Positions 43,217 to 55,891 of a stretch of DNA of 64,000 bases are shown here, one piece after another. Both the position numbers and the translations under genes were made by a program. Within the stretch, counting starts at the first letter, position 1. Each line of letters starts with the position of its first letter. The notes below the pieces were generated by a model. The model had not been told where the DNA came from, did no database searches, and saw only the letters and a list, made by a program, of their open reading frames with translations. Source of the stretch: Ascarosepion bandense (Eukaryota > Mollusca > Cephalopoda > Sepiida > Sepiidae); assembly GCA_037127315.1 (NCBI GenBank), contig JBBBDQ010001276.1, positions 1 to 64,000 on the forward strand, given 5' to 3'.

Positions 43217-46200
43217 TTGGTCCCATTTATATTATATAATGAACCACTTTCCGTGTCTACTTCACGTCATATTGTGCAATATACTGTATTTTTTATCTGC
43301 TCTCATTTTTATTATAAAATAAAGTACCTTCTTCATTTGGTCCCATTTATATTATATAATGAACCACTTTCCGTGTCTACTTCACGTCATATTGTGCAAT
43401 ATACTGTATTTTTTTATCTGATCTCATTTTTATTATAAAATAAAGTACCTTCTTAATTTGGTCCCATTTATATTATATAATGAACCACTTTCCGTGTCTA
43501 CTTCACGTCATATTGTGCAATATACTGTATTTTTTATCTGCTCTCATTTTTATTATAAAATAAAGTACCTTCTTAATTTGGTCCCATTTATATTATATAA
43601 TGAACTACTTTCCGTGTCTACTTCACGTCATATTGTGCAATATACTGTATTTTTTTATCTGCTCTCATTTTTATTATAAAATAAAGTACCTTCTTAATTT
43701 GGTCCCATTTATATTATATAATGAACCACTTTCCGTGTCTACTTCACGTGATATTGTGCAATATACTGTATTTTTTTATCTGATCTCATTTTTATTATAA
43801 AATAAAGTACCTTCTTAATTTGGTCCCATTTATATTATATAATGAACCACTTTCCGTGTCTACTTCACGTCATATTGTGCAATATACTGTATTTTTTATC
43901 TGCTCTCATTTTTATTATAAAATAAAGTACCTTCTTAATTTGGTCCCATTTATATTATATAATGAACCACTTTCCGAGTCTACTTCACGTCATATTGTGC
44001 AATATACTGTATTTTTTATCTGATCTCATTTTTATTATAAAATAAAGTACCTTCTTAATTTGGTCCCATTTATATTATATAATGAACCACTTTCCGTGTC
44101 TACTTCACGTCATATTGTGCAATATACTGTATTTTTTATCTGCTCTGATTTTTATTATAAAATAAAGTACCTTCTTCATTTGGTCCCATTTATATTATAT
44201 AATGAACCACTTTCCGTGTCTACTTCACGTCATATTGTGCAATATACTGTATTTTTTTATCTGATCTCATTTTTATTATAAAATAAAGTACCTTCTTAAT
44301 TTGGTCCCAATTTATATTATATAATGAACCACTTTCCGTGTCTACTTCACGTCATATTGTGCAATATACTGTATTTTTTATCTGCTCTCATTTTTATTAT
44401 AAAATAAAGTACCTTCTTAATTTCGTCCCATTTATATTATATAATGAACCACTTTCCGTGTCTACTTCACGTCATATTGTGCAATATACTGTATTTTTTT
44501 ATCTGATCTCATTTTTATTATAAAATAAAGTACCTTCTTAATTTGGTCCCATTTATATTATATAATGAACCACTTTCCGTGTCTACTTCAGGTCATATTA
44601 CGTAACATACTGTATTTTTTTATCTGCTCTCATTTTTATTATAAAATAAAGTACCTTCTTAATTTGGTCCCATTTATATTATATAATGAACCACTTTCCG
44701 TGTCTACTTCACGTCATATTGTGTAACATACTGTATTTTTTTATCTGCTCTCATTTTTATTATAAAATAAAGTACCTTCTTAATTTGGTCCCATTTATAT
44801 TATATAATGAACCACTTTCCGTGTCTACTTCACGTCATATTGTGCAATATACTGTATTTATTTATCTGATCTCATTTTTATTATAAAATAAAGTACCTTC
44901 TTAATTTGGTCCCATTTATATTATATAACGAACCACTTTCTGTGTCTACTTCCACGTCATATTGTGCAATATACTGTATTTTTTTATCTGCTCTCATTTT
45001 TATTATAAACAAAGTACCTTCTTAATTTGGTCCCATTTATATTATATAATGAACCACTTTCCGTGCCTACTTCACGTCATATTGTGCAATATACTGTATT
45101 TTTTATCTGCTCTCATTTTTTATTATAAACAAAGTACCTTCTTAATTTGGTCCCATTTATATTATAATGAACCACTTTCCGTGTCTACTTCACGTCATAT
45201 TGTGTAATATACTGTATTTTTTATCTGCTCTCATTTTTATTATAAAAAAAGTACCTTCTTAATTTGGTCCCATTTATATTATATAATGAACCACTTTTCT
45301 GTGTCTACTTCACGTCATATTGTGCAATATACTGTATTTTTTTATCTGATCTCATTTTTATTATAAAATAAAGTAACTTAATTTGGTCCCATTTATATTA
45401 TATAATGAACCACTTTCCGTGTCTACTTCACGTCATATTGTGCAATATACTGTATTTTTTATCTGATCTCATTTTTATTATAAAATAAAGTACCTTCGGA
45501 ATTTTGGGCCCATTTATATTATATAATGAACCACTTTCCGTGTCTACTTCACGTCATATTGTGCAATATACTGTATTTTTTATCTGATCTCATTTTTATT
45601 ATAAAATAAAGTACCTTCTTAATTTGGTCCCATTTATATTACATAATGAACCACTTTCTGTGTCTATCACGTCATATTGTGTAACATACTGTATTTTTTT
45701 ATCTGATCTAATTCTTATTATAAAATAAAGTACCTTCTTAATTTGGTCCCATTTATATTATATAATGAACCACTTCCCGTGTCTACCATCATATTGGCTA
45801 TGTGCCAATATACTGTATTTTTATCTGCTCTCATTTTTATTATAAAATAAAGTACCTTCTTAATTTGGTCCCATTTATATTATATAATGAACCACTTTCC
45901 GTGTCTACCACGTCATATTGTGTAACATACTGTATTTTTTTATCTGCTCTCATTTTTATTATAAAATAAAGTACCTTCTTAATTTGGTCCCATTTATATT
46001 ATATAATGAACCACTTTCTGTGTCTACTTCGCGTCATATTGTGCAATATACTGTATTTTTTTATCTGCTCTCATTTTTATTATAAAATAAAGTACCTTCT
46101 TAATTTGGTCCCATTTATATTATATAATGAACCACTTTCCGTGTCTACTTCACGTCATATTGTGCAATATACTGTATTTTTTATATCTGCTCTCATTTTT

Positions 46201-47640
46201 ATTATAAAATAAAGTACCTTCTTAATTTGGTCCCATTTATATTATATAATGAACCACTTTCCGTGTCTACTTCACGTCATATTGTGCAATATACTGTATT
46301 TTTTATCTGCTCTCATTTTTATTATAAAATAAAGTACCTTCTTAATTTGGTCCCATTTATATTATATAATGAACCACTTTCCGAGTCTACTTCACGTCAT
46401 ATTGTGCAATATACTGTATTTTTTATCTGCTCTCATTTTTATTATAAAATAAAGTACCTTCTTAATTTGGTCCCATTTATATTATATAATGAACCACTTT
46501 CTGTGTCTACTTCACGTCATATTGTGCAATATACTGTATTTTTTTATCTGATCTCATTTTTATTATAAAATAAAGTACCTTCTTAATTTGGTCCCATTTA
46601 TATTATATAATGAACCACTTTCCGTGTCTACTTCACGTCATATTGTGCAATATACTGTATTTTTTTATCTGCTCTCATTTTTATTATAAAATAAAGTACC
46701 TTCTGAATTTGGTCCCATTTATATTATATAATGAACCACTTTCTGTGTCTACTTCACGTCATATTGTGCAATATACTGTATTTTTTTATCTGATCTCATT
46801 TTTATTATAAAATAAAGTACCTTCTTAATTTCGTCCCATTTATATCATATAATGAACCACTTTCTGTGTCTACTTCACGTCATATTGTGCAATATACTGT
46901 ATTTTTTTATCTGATCTCATTTTTATTTTAAAATAAAGTACCTTCTTAATTTGGTCCCATTTATATTATATAATGAACCACTTTCCGTGTCTACTTCACG
47001 TCATATTGTGCAATATACTGTATTTTTTTATCTGCTCTCATTTTTATTATAAAATAAAGTACCTTCTTAATTTGGTCCCATTTATATTATATAATGAACC
47101 ACTTTCTGTGTCTACTTCACGTCATATTGTGCAATATACTGTATTTTTTTATCTGCTCTCATTTTTATTATAAAATAAAGTACCTTCTTAATTTGGTCCC
47201 ATTTATATTATATAATGAACCACTTTCCGTGTCTACTTCACGTCATATTGTGCAATATACTGTATTTTTTTATCTGATCTCATTTTTATTATAAAATAAA
47301 GTACCTTCTTAATTTGGTCCCATTTATATTATATAATGAACCACTTTCTGTGTCTACTTCACGTCATATTGTGCAATATACTGTATTTTTTTATCTGCTC
47401 TCATTTTTATTATAAAATAAAGTACCTTCTTAATTTGGTCCCATTTATATTATATAATGAACCACTTTCCGTGTCTACTTCACGTCATATTGTGCAATAT
47501 ACTGTATTTTTTATCTGCTCTCATTTTTATTATAAAATAAAGTACCTTCTTAATTTGGTCCCATTTATATTATATAATGAAATACACTCTTCATTTGTCC
47601 ACAGTTTTTGTGCAATGAAATACGTTTTTCGTTTGATCTC
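41226..47640. repeat. 121-bp trimeric higher-order repeat array
   Basis: About 50 copies of a 120/121-bp unit built from three diverged ~40-bp monomers: one with TATATTATATAATGAACCAC, one with GTCATATTGTGCAATATACT, one with TTATTATAAAATAAAGTACC. Because 121 is not a multiple of three, the open frames that recur in it are artefacts. Indel-rich units cluster at about 44.9-45.9 kb. Confidence 0.93.
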
Positions 47641-47759
47641 ATTTATAAAATATAATTAAGTAAATTGTTTATTTCTTCTCATTTATAATGAAGTATATTC
47701 TTCGTTTGATTCCATTTATATTTATAAAATAAAGTGCCTTTTCTATTTGGCTCCATTTA

Positions 47760-48081
47760 TCTAAACTTATTTATAAATAGAACTCTGTGCGTGTGTGTGT
47801 ATGTGTGTGTGTCTGCGTGTGTGTGTCCGTTAGCTATAGACTCCGAAACGGTTGAACCGATTTTCTTGAAAATTTACAGTTGTACTATAAGCGTCTGCGA
47901 GTGTTCTTAGCTTGGTTTTGCGCCGAGGTACCCCCGATCAATATCGAAAATCGATAATCAAAAAAATCGTGTTATAGAAGGAGTGGTCCGATTTTAATCA
48001 AATTTGATACACTCATAGACAAAGCCATAAGAAACGATATTCAGAAGTTTCAAGGTTGCAGTTCTTACAATAGTGCAAAAA

Positions 48082-48145
<64 letters not shown>

Positions 48146-48311
48146 CAGGATGTTTGTGTGTGTCTGTATGTCCTTTGTACAAATCCACAATTTTTATCCG
48201 ATTCTCACCAAACTTCACACAAAGATACTTTAGGCTGAGTCTGAGCTTCAGGACCGTAGATTAGTTTTAAAGCTTTCATTACACCCGAGCAACGTCGGGC
48301 TATACTGATAG
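47760..48311 (+). mobile_element. Helitron family 1 in the 40-bp array
   Basis: Starts TCTAAACTTATTTATAAAT and ends CCGAGCAACGTCGGGCTATA then CTGATAG. Flanked by A47759 and T48312. Joining the flanks recreates the array phrase CATTTATATTATATAATG exactly. Contains (TA)n at 48086-48143. No coding. Confidence 0.9.
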
Positions 48312-48384
48312 TATTATATAATGATGTACGATGAATCGAAAATTGTGTTATATAGGCTTGATTTAACTTCATTTAGACTGTTGT

Positions 48385-48477
48385 TCATTCGTGGTTGAGA
48401 GGTCTAAGACGCGCCAGATCAATTGATGGTTTCCCTTACGTAGATAGGGGTCGCAGGTTCGAATCCGGCTGAATGAC
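48385..48477 (+). tRNA. Type II tRNA-like sequence (Leu/Ser type), probably a SINE head
   Basis: A 7-bp acceptor stem closes (TCATTCG with TGAATGA). A box TGGTTGAGAGGTCTAAGACG, a long variable arm with a CCCT/AGGG stem, and a perfect B box GGTTCGAATCC (48456-48466) are present. The anticodon stem does not pair cleanly, so no anticodon can be assigned. It is followed directly by a tandemly repeated body. Confidence 0.55.
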
Positions 48478-49085
48478 ACACATTTTCGTAACAAAAATTC
48501 ATCGTAAATAACCAGGCCGGTAGAAATAAATATATAATACTGTTTGATGATAAACAGGATATCTTCTTAAATACGAGTATCGATCAAAAATAATGTTCAA
48601 ACAAATCATTTCAAATTGTCGGTTGTTTATAACCAGTTTCGTTACTTTCCGTAACATGATGATTATCCTAAATAATCAGGCCGGTAGAAATAAATATATA
48701 ATACTGTTTGATTATAAACAGAATATCTACTTAAATACGAGTATCGATCAAAAAAAAAATGTTCAAACAAATCATTTTAAATTGTCGGTTGTTTATAACC
48801 AGTTTCGTTAATCTTCGTTAATTTCCGTAACATGTTTATATACTGTTTGATCATAAACAGAATATCTACTTAAATACGAGTATCGATCAAAAAAAATGTT
48901 CAAACAAATCATTTTAAATTGTCGGTTGTTTATAACCAGTTTCGTTAATCTTCGTTAATTTCCGTAACATGTTTATATACTGTTTGATTATAAACAGAAT
49001 ATCTACTTAAATACGAGTATCGATCAAAAATAATATTCAAACAAATCATTTCAAATTGTCGATTGTTTAAGGACCATTTCGTTAA
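48478..49085. repeat. Tandem repeat body behind the tRNA-like head
   Basis: Four units containing TACTGTTTGATTATAAACAG and CGAGTATCGATCAAAAA, starting about 48538, 48703, 48841 and 48978 (period 165, 138, 137). The 40-bp array resumes right after. Confidence 0.85.
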
Positions 49086-50426
49086 TTTTCATATAATGAT
49101 ATACCTCTTTAATTTGGTCCCATTTTGTACCATATAATAACGTACCTTCTTCATTTAGTCCCATTTAATGAAGTACTTTGTTGATTTGGTTAAATTGATA
49201 TTATGCAAGGCAATACGTTTTTTATTTGATCACGTTTATATTATAAAATGAAATATCTTATCTATATCATATAATGAAATACTGTCTTCCTTTGATCCCA
49301 TTTATATTATATAATGGAGTACCTGCTTCGTTTGGTCTCATTTATATTATGTAATTAAATACCTTTTTCATTTGGTCCCATTTTTATTATATAATGAAGT
49401 ACTTTCTTTGTTTGGTTCCATTTATATCATATAAAAGTTCATTTTCATTTGGGCCCATTTATATCATATAATAAAGTATATTTTCATTTGGGCCCATTTA
49501 TATCATATAATAAAGTACATTTTCATTTGGGCACATTTATATCATATAATAAAGTACCATTTTCTTTTTGTTACATTTATATATAATTACATTCTCAATT
49601 TAGACAAATTTATATTATGTAATGAAGTACCTACTTCCTTTGGTCCCATTTATATTATATAATGAAGTACCTTCTTCATTCGGTCCCAAATCATATAATG
49701 ATGTACCTTCTTCATTTGGTTCTATTGATATTATCTAATGAATTACGTTCTTAATTTAATCTCATTTATATTATATAATAAAGTACACTATTTTTTAATC
49801 CCATTTGTATTATATAATGAAGTACATTTCTTCATCCGGTCCCATTTGTATCATATAATGAAGTACCTTCTTCATTTGCTCCTACTTATAGTATATAAGG
49901 AAGTACCATCTATATTTGGTCCCACTGATATTATCTAATGAAGCACGTTCTTAATTTAATCCTATTTATGTTATGTAGTGATGTACTTTTTTTATTTAGT
50001 TTAATTGATGTTATGTAATGAAGTGTATTTTTTTCTGATTAAGTAAATTCTTCATTTGTTTTCATTTACATTGTTTGAAGAAGTAAATTGTTCGTTTGTT
50101 GCTTTTATATTATAAAAACAAGTATCTTTTTCATTTGGTCTCATTTATATTATATAACCAGGTACTTTCTTTAATTGGTCCAATTGATATTATGTAATGA
50201 AGTACATTGTTTTTTTATCCCATTTATATTATATAATGAAGTACATTTCTTCATCCGGTCCCATTTATATTATATAATGAAGTACCTTTTTCATTCGGTC
50301 CTATTTATATCGTGTAATGAAGTACCTTCTTCATTTGGTCTCATTTATGTTATATAATGAAGAACCTTCTTTATTTGTCTCATTGATATTATCTAATGAA
50401 GTACGTTCTTAATTTAATCCTATTTA
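49086..50426. repeat. Diverged ~40-bp monomer array
   Basis: Same monomer as above (TTATATAATGAAGTACCTTC, CATTTGGTCCCATTTATATT), not organised into trimers. Confidence 0.85.
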
Positions 50427-50935
50427 TCTAAACTTATTTATAAATGGAACTTTGTCTGTGTTTATGTGGGTCTGTGTGCGTGTGTGTGTCAGTTAGCTCC
50501 GAAACGGCTGAACCGATTTTCTTGAAAATTTACACAGTTGTACTATAAGCGTCTGCGAGTGTTCTTAGCTAGGTGTTGTGTCGAGGTATCCCCGATAAAT
50601 ATCGAAAATCGATAATCGAAAAAATCGGGTTTTGAAGGAGTGGTCCGATTTTAATCAAATTTGATACACTCATAGGCAAAGACATAAGAAACGATATTCG
50701 GAAGTTTCAAGGTTGCAGTTCTTACAACAGTGCAGAAAATTTTATATCGATACCAGGAAATCAAAATTTGACTTACATCCATTCATTTTTCTTTCAGTCT
50801 ACAGTTTCCCTTTAACTGGAAACAACTACTGCTTTTTAGTCTTTCGTGGCAACATCCAAAGAGTCTGAGCTTCAGGACCATGGATTAGTTTTAAAGCTTT
50901 CATTACACCCGAGCAACGCCGGGCTATACTGTTAG
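50427..50935 (+). mobile_element. Helitron family 1 copy
   Basis: TCTAAACTTATTTATAAATG start. The end ACCCGAGCAACGCCGGGCTA leads to CTGTTAG. Both sides are 40-bp array monomers. Confidence 0.85.
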
Positions 50936-51540
50936 ACTATAATGAAGTACATTCTTAATTCGGCCCAATTTATATCTTATAAAGACGTACCTTCCTCATT
51001 TGGTTCCAGTTATATCATATAAAGAAATACCGTTTTAATTTGGTTCCATTTATATTAAATAATGAAATACCGTTTTAATTTGGTTCCATTTATATTAAAT
51101 AATGAAATACCAACTTAATTTGGTTCCATTTATATTAAATAATGAAATACCAACTTAATTTGGTTCCATTTATATTAAATAATGAAATACCAACTTAATT
51201 TGGTTCCATTTATATTAAATAATGAAATACCAACTTAATTTGGTTCCATTTATATTAAATAATGAAATACCAACTTAATTTGGTTCCATTTATATTAAAT
51301 AATGAAATACCAACTTAATTTGGTTCCATTTATATTAAATAATGAAATACCAACTTAATTTGGTTCCATTTATATTAAATAATGAAATACCAACTTAATT
51401 TGGTTCCATTTATATTAAATAATGAAATACCAACTTAATTTGGTTCCATTTATATTAAATAATGAAATACCAACTGAATTTGGTTCCATTTATATTAAAT
51501 AATGAAATACCAACTTAATTTGGTTCTATTCATATTATAA
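50936..51540. repeat. 40-bp monomer array, homogeneous part
   Basis: From about 51041 to 51530 the unit TGGTTCCATTTATATTAAAT...ACCAACTTAATT repeats with an exact 40-bp period about twelve times and almost no variation, in contrast to the diverged monomers on either side. Confidence 0.93.
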
Positions 51541-51835
51541 ATTGTACTACCTTTTTCCTTTGATCTCGTTTGTATTATATAGAGAATTTGTATTATTAGA
51601 TATAATAATATTATATTAGATATAATATATTAGAGAGTTTGTATTATATAGAGAATAACTGTTTTTATATAATTCCAGTCAACTGCTGAATTCATTTATG
51701 CAGCACCGTCCAACGAAACATTATCCGTACACTCATTCCCATGAACATCTCCATCTGTTAGAATAAAATAAAAAAGAAAAGTATTTTTTTTCATTTCTCT
51801 TCGCATTTTACCTCGTGAAAGGTGAATGCTGAATA
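51541..51835. other. Unassigned spacer
   Basis: Short TATAATATTA-type repeats near 51590-51650, otherwise nothing recognised. Confidence 0.4.
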
Positions 51836-52132
51836 TCTAAACATATTTATAAATGGAACTTTGTCTGTGTGTGTGTATGTGTGTCCATTACCTATAGACT
51901 CCGAAACGGCTGAACCGATTTTCTTGAAAATTTACACAGTTGTACTATAAGCGTCTGCGAGTGTTCTTATCCAGGTACTCCCGATAAATATCGAAAATCG
52001 ATAATCGAAAAAATCGGGTTATAAAAGGAGTGGTCCGATTTTAATAAAATTTGATACACTCATAGACAAAGACATAAGAAACGATATCCAGAAGTTTCAA
52101 GGTTGTAGTTCTTACACTAGTGCAGAAAATCG

Positions 52133-52170
<38 letters not shown>

Positions 52171-52355
52171 ACAAGATGTTTGTGTGTGTGTGTGTCTGTT
52201 TATCTGTCTGTATGTCCTTTATACAAATCCACAATTTTTATCCGAGTCTCACCAAACTTCACACAAATTATCTTTAGTCTGAGTCTGAGTTCCAGGACCA
52301 TGGATTAATTTTAAAGCTTTCATTACACCCGAGCAACACCGGGCTATACTGCTAG
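51836..52355 (+). mobile_element. Helitron family 1 copy
   Basis: Starts TCTAAACATATTTATAAATG after A51835 and ends GAGCAACACCGGGCTATACT + GCTAG before T52356. (TA)n inside at about 52137-52168. Confidence 0.88.
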
Positions 52356-52364
52356 TCTTGCATA

Positions 52365-52398
<34 letters not shown>

Positions 52399-53193
52399 AT
52401 GTTAGAATCAATAATGAATACAGTGCTCATATGGACCTTCGGGAATAATTGCTTTTTCTCTTTTGTGAAATGTGAAGGTACAAAAGTTCTGAGTCATTTG
52501 TGAGGAGATAGATATACTTTCAATATAATTCATTTTGCTTTCCAAATTCAATCTGAGGAATTTTTTTTTTATATAAAAAAGAAGCCTTTTTCGTTTGGTT
52601 ACAATTAGACATAAAAATGAATGTCTTAATCATTTGGTTTCTAAAATGGCACTGACGTAATGGCCGCCAATATTATTAATTTTAAAGACATCTGAAGTGT
52701 CTGCCGACATTCTACAACAGTTACTCATCTCGCAAAGAATGAAGTGAGCTTAATTCCGGCAGCGTGAAACTTTGTCGAGAGAGGAAGGCTGCACCGAATA
52801 CGATGGTTAATGGAATGTCCGGGGGCGATGTTACCGACAGCACATGGAAGAAAGAAAAACGTTTGCACTTTTTCGGATTATTTTTTCGCAAAACACACCT
52901 CGGACACTATCGCCATTTAAAAGGAAATTTGGTTGATTTTGTTTAGCGGCATATCAACATCTCTATGGGTTATTTAATGCTAAAATATAAATATTTTGAA
53001 CACAATTTTGTGGCTTCAACTAAATATAGTTTGAAACGAAGTGTATGCCTTCAATTACTGATAAAATACATTGTTGGCTTTTACTATAAAATATATTGTT
53101 GATAATTCTACTGTAAAATTATATTGCTGGTCATTTTGCTTTAAAATTGTACTGCTGGTAATTTTTGTTATATAATAAATGCATTGCTAATAA
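52356..53193. other. Unassigned region
   Basis: Contains a T-run near 52372-52396. The open frame at 52764-52946 resembles no family. No gene supported. Confidence 0.4.
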
Positions 53194-53482
53194 TCTAAAC
53201 TTATTTATAAATCGAACTTTGTCTCTGTCTGTGTGTGTGTCCGTTAGCTATAGACTCCGACTCGAAAATTTACACAGTTGTACTATAAGCGTCTGCGAGT
53301 GTTCTTAGCTAGGTTTTGTGTCGAGTACCCTCAATAAATATCTAAAATCGATAGTCGAAAAAATCGGGTTATAGAAGGAGTGGTCCGATTTTAATCAAAT
53401 TTGATACACTCATAAACAAAGACATAAGAAACGATATTCGGAAGTTTCAAGGTTGCAGTTCTTACAATAGTGCAGAAAATCG

Positions 53483-53531
<49 letters not shown>

Positions 53532-53915
53532 CAAGATGTTTGTGTCTGTGTCTGTTTATCTGCCTGTATGTCTGTATTTTTTCAGCCCTTTTATTTTAGT
53601 TTTTGCTTCGGGTTTGGCTCTAAGTAGGTATAATTGTAGTTCTTAGTCTCAGCCATGATACCATTTACTCAGAGGACTTATTTAGCCTTCAAAATTCAGT
53701 TTACGACGAAAATAACTTATTTGATATCGATACCAGGAAATCAAAATTTGACTTACATCCAGTCATATTTCTTTCAGTCTACAGTTTCGCTTTAATTGGA
53801 AACAACTATTGCTTTTTAGTCTTTCCTGCCAACGTCCAAATAGTCTGAGCTCCAGGACCATGGATTAGTTTTTAAGCTTTCATTACACCCGAGCAACGCC
53901 GGGCTATACTGCTAG
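53194..53915 (+). mobile_element. Helitron family 1, long version
   Basis: Starts TCTAAACTTATTTATAAATC after A53193 and ends GCAACGCCGGGCTATACTGC + TAG before T53916. It includes an extra middle block (TTTTGCTTCGGGTTTGGCTC ... GATATCGATACCAGGAAATC) lacking in the shorter copies at 47760 and 51836. Confidence 0.88.
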
Positions 53916-54324
53916 TTTTACTATAAAAATGCATATTTATACTTTCATAATGTTTTATTTTTGTTTGGGTGCACTATTCCTTCACCCACTTTTTTGAAAA
54001 AGAGATTTAAAATTTCCGTATGCTTTGATAAATTTTGAGCAATAATTTTTGTTGTTTTTGCGAGTAAAATTGCAATTTTCTGCAAGTGTTTTCTGGTAAC
54101 CTTAGATTACTTGGCGGGTAAAATTTCAAATATTTGCAAGTGTTTACGAACTTTTGGGACAACCTAATATTAACTGGATATATCATCCAACTCATTCCGC
54201 TCCCAAGGTATAATACAATAAGAAAATGATCGATACAAAATTCAGTAAGCAAAATGTAGAGCAAATCTACAAGTACATAGTTACGCCGAGTTTCAACCGT
54301 GAGGAATCTTCAGACAGAAGGTGA
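53916..54324. other. Unassigned region
   Basis: AT-rich, no recognised features. Confidence 0.4.
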
Positions 54325-54330
54325 TAGAGC

Positions 54331-54415
54331 CAAGACACCATTCCAAATATGCACGAACACCAGAAGTAAAAAAGTCCTACTTCAGGTGTTCGTGCATATT
54401 TGGAATGGTGTCTTG
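54331..54415. repeat. 31-bp perfect inverted repeat
   Basis: The arm 54331-54361 (CAAGACACCATTCCAAATAT...) is exactly complementary to 54385-54415 around a 23-nt loop. Less perfect complementarity continues outward to AACCGTGAGG (left) and CCGCACGGTT (right). Probably a foldback or Penelope-type terminal structure. Confidence 0.85.
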
Positions 54416-54432
54416 CCTTTTTCAATTTCTGC

Positions 54433-54456
54433 TTGATGATACCGCACGGTTGAAAG
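54433..54456 (+). ncRNA. Hammerhead-like core, compact
   Basis: TTGATGA, stem II ACCG-CA-CGGT, then TGAAAG. Differs from consensus at the first core base and before GAAA. It lies in the outer arm of the inverted repeat. Confidence 0.3.
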
Positions 54457-54494
54457 CCGGGTAGCTCGGTGCGACTGTTTATCTACTAAGTATA

Positions 54495-54799
54495 TGTGCG
54501 TTGTGGTACAATGGATATCGGCTCGGAATGAGAAGCCGGGGAGCCGAGTTCGAATTCCAGCTGAATCCATTGTATTCACTTACGCGCAAATACCCTTGGG
54601 AAAGGTATTAATCCGTCTATTCCTTCCAGTTATGGGTGAAATAGCAGGACAGATTGGGTTCTATAGCCTTGGTCGGCAACCAGTCTACCGCAGAAAGCAA
54701 TGGCAACATACTGCGGGATAATCTTCTGCCCAGTCAGTCATGTCTCTTTCGAGAAATGATCGCCCAAGCGTGTATCACGTATGGCAATTAACTGACTGA
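54495..54799 (+). mobile_element. tRNA-SINE, well preserved full copy
   Basis: A box TTGTGGTACAATGG, B box AGTTCGAATTCC, then TACCCTTGGGAAAGGTATTA, CAACCAGTCTACCGCAGAAA, and a (CTGA)n tail. About 305 bp; a good reference copy for the family. Confidence 0.92.
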
Positions 54800-55141
54800 T
54801 ATATATATATATCCGAGTGAGTATAGAATGAGGAGAGAAAAAAGAAAAATCTTTTTTTTCCGTCCAAAACATTAATTTAAAACAGTGCTCGATATATGAT
54901 GTATAGAGCTGTGAATATTTATTATAAATTATGTTTTAGAACATGTACATAATGTGTTTGGGATACGCTAATTAATAATAATTATACATTAAATTTTAAT
55001 TTTTACACTGTATATAACACGATAAAGTACGCCTTCCCCTGCCGAGCGCCCATAGCTCAGAGCTAGAATCACCGACCCTGTCGGGTTTCAATCCTGGCTT
55101 AAAGGATTCGGATGTCTAACCGCACTAATGAGAACTGTCTG

Positions 55142-55182
<41 letters not shown>

Positions 55183-55331
55183 AAATATGCAGCGGTCTTT
55201 ATTATAACAGAAAGGATAAGGTGCTATGACTTCACCGATGTTTATGTATTTGTATTATATTGATTTAAATTAGCGTATCTCATGGTTGGTGGGTAATACA
55301 ATAAAATCCTTTATTTGTAGATGTTCTATAC
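54800..55331. other. Region with tRNA-like fragment and (TA)n
   Basis: Apart from the tRNA-like piece at 55046 and (TA)n at 55145-55179, nothing recognised. Confidence 0.45.
55046..55105 (+). mobile_element. tRNA-derived fragment (third SINE-type head)
   Basis: GCGCCCATAGCTCAGAGCTA has a tRNA acceptor/A-box form, and GGTTTCAATCCTGGC is a B box. The A-to-B distance is too short for a full cloverleaf (anticodon arm lost). Confidence 0.5.
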
Positions 55332-55655
55332 CAGCGGTCGGCAACCCCCGGCCCGCGGGCCACATCCTTGAGTGAATCTTGTCCGACCCGCTACTTTACT
55401 CTGGACACGATATAGATATCGGTAAACCAAAGTGACAGTTGACAGTCTGAATATATTGCGCCGAAATTTTAAAAAATTATTTCTTTTTACCTGAAGAATG
55501 TGTTTTACTTTTATTTTTTTTATTTATAGGGATCGCCAAAATTAGCGTACGGCACACCTTCACTTTTTCTGTGAAATTGCTTTCGTGAATATAAAATAGT
55601 TTTTTCAACCGATTTTAATGGAATTTTTTTCGATACTTATTTATGAATCATTTAT

Positions 55656-55891
55656 TTAACCCTCTAGGGCCATTCGTATCATATTAGTGGGGGATCTGTT
55701 TATTACTTCATAACAATATAGAACTGATCCCCCACTTTATGACAAGTAGAAGCCTGAATCATATTATATTATTAACCCTCTAGGGCCATTCGTATCATAT
55801 TAGTGGGGGATCTGTTTATTACTTCATAACAATATAGAACTGATCCCCCACTTTATGACAAGTAGAAGCCTTAATCATATTATATTATTAA
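55656..55891. repeat. 116-bp duplicated left end of the MITE, with a nested hairpin element
   Basis: TTAACCCTCTAGGGCC occurs at 55656, 55772 and 55888 (period 116). Each of the two repeat units contains a small hairpin element (AGTGGGGGATCTG ... GATCCCCCACTTTATG) also found at 18530. The right arm has its own 26-bp duplication (ACCAAATGTTTCCTTATAGG). Confidence 0.9.

Noticed and set aside
41259..47659. Recurrent 60-113-codon plus-strand frames with an identical hydrophobic sequence
   Set aside because: They follow the 121-bp repeat period and stop or shift because 121 is not divisible by three; not a protein family.
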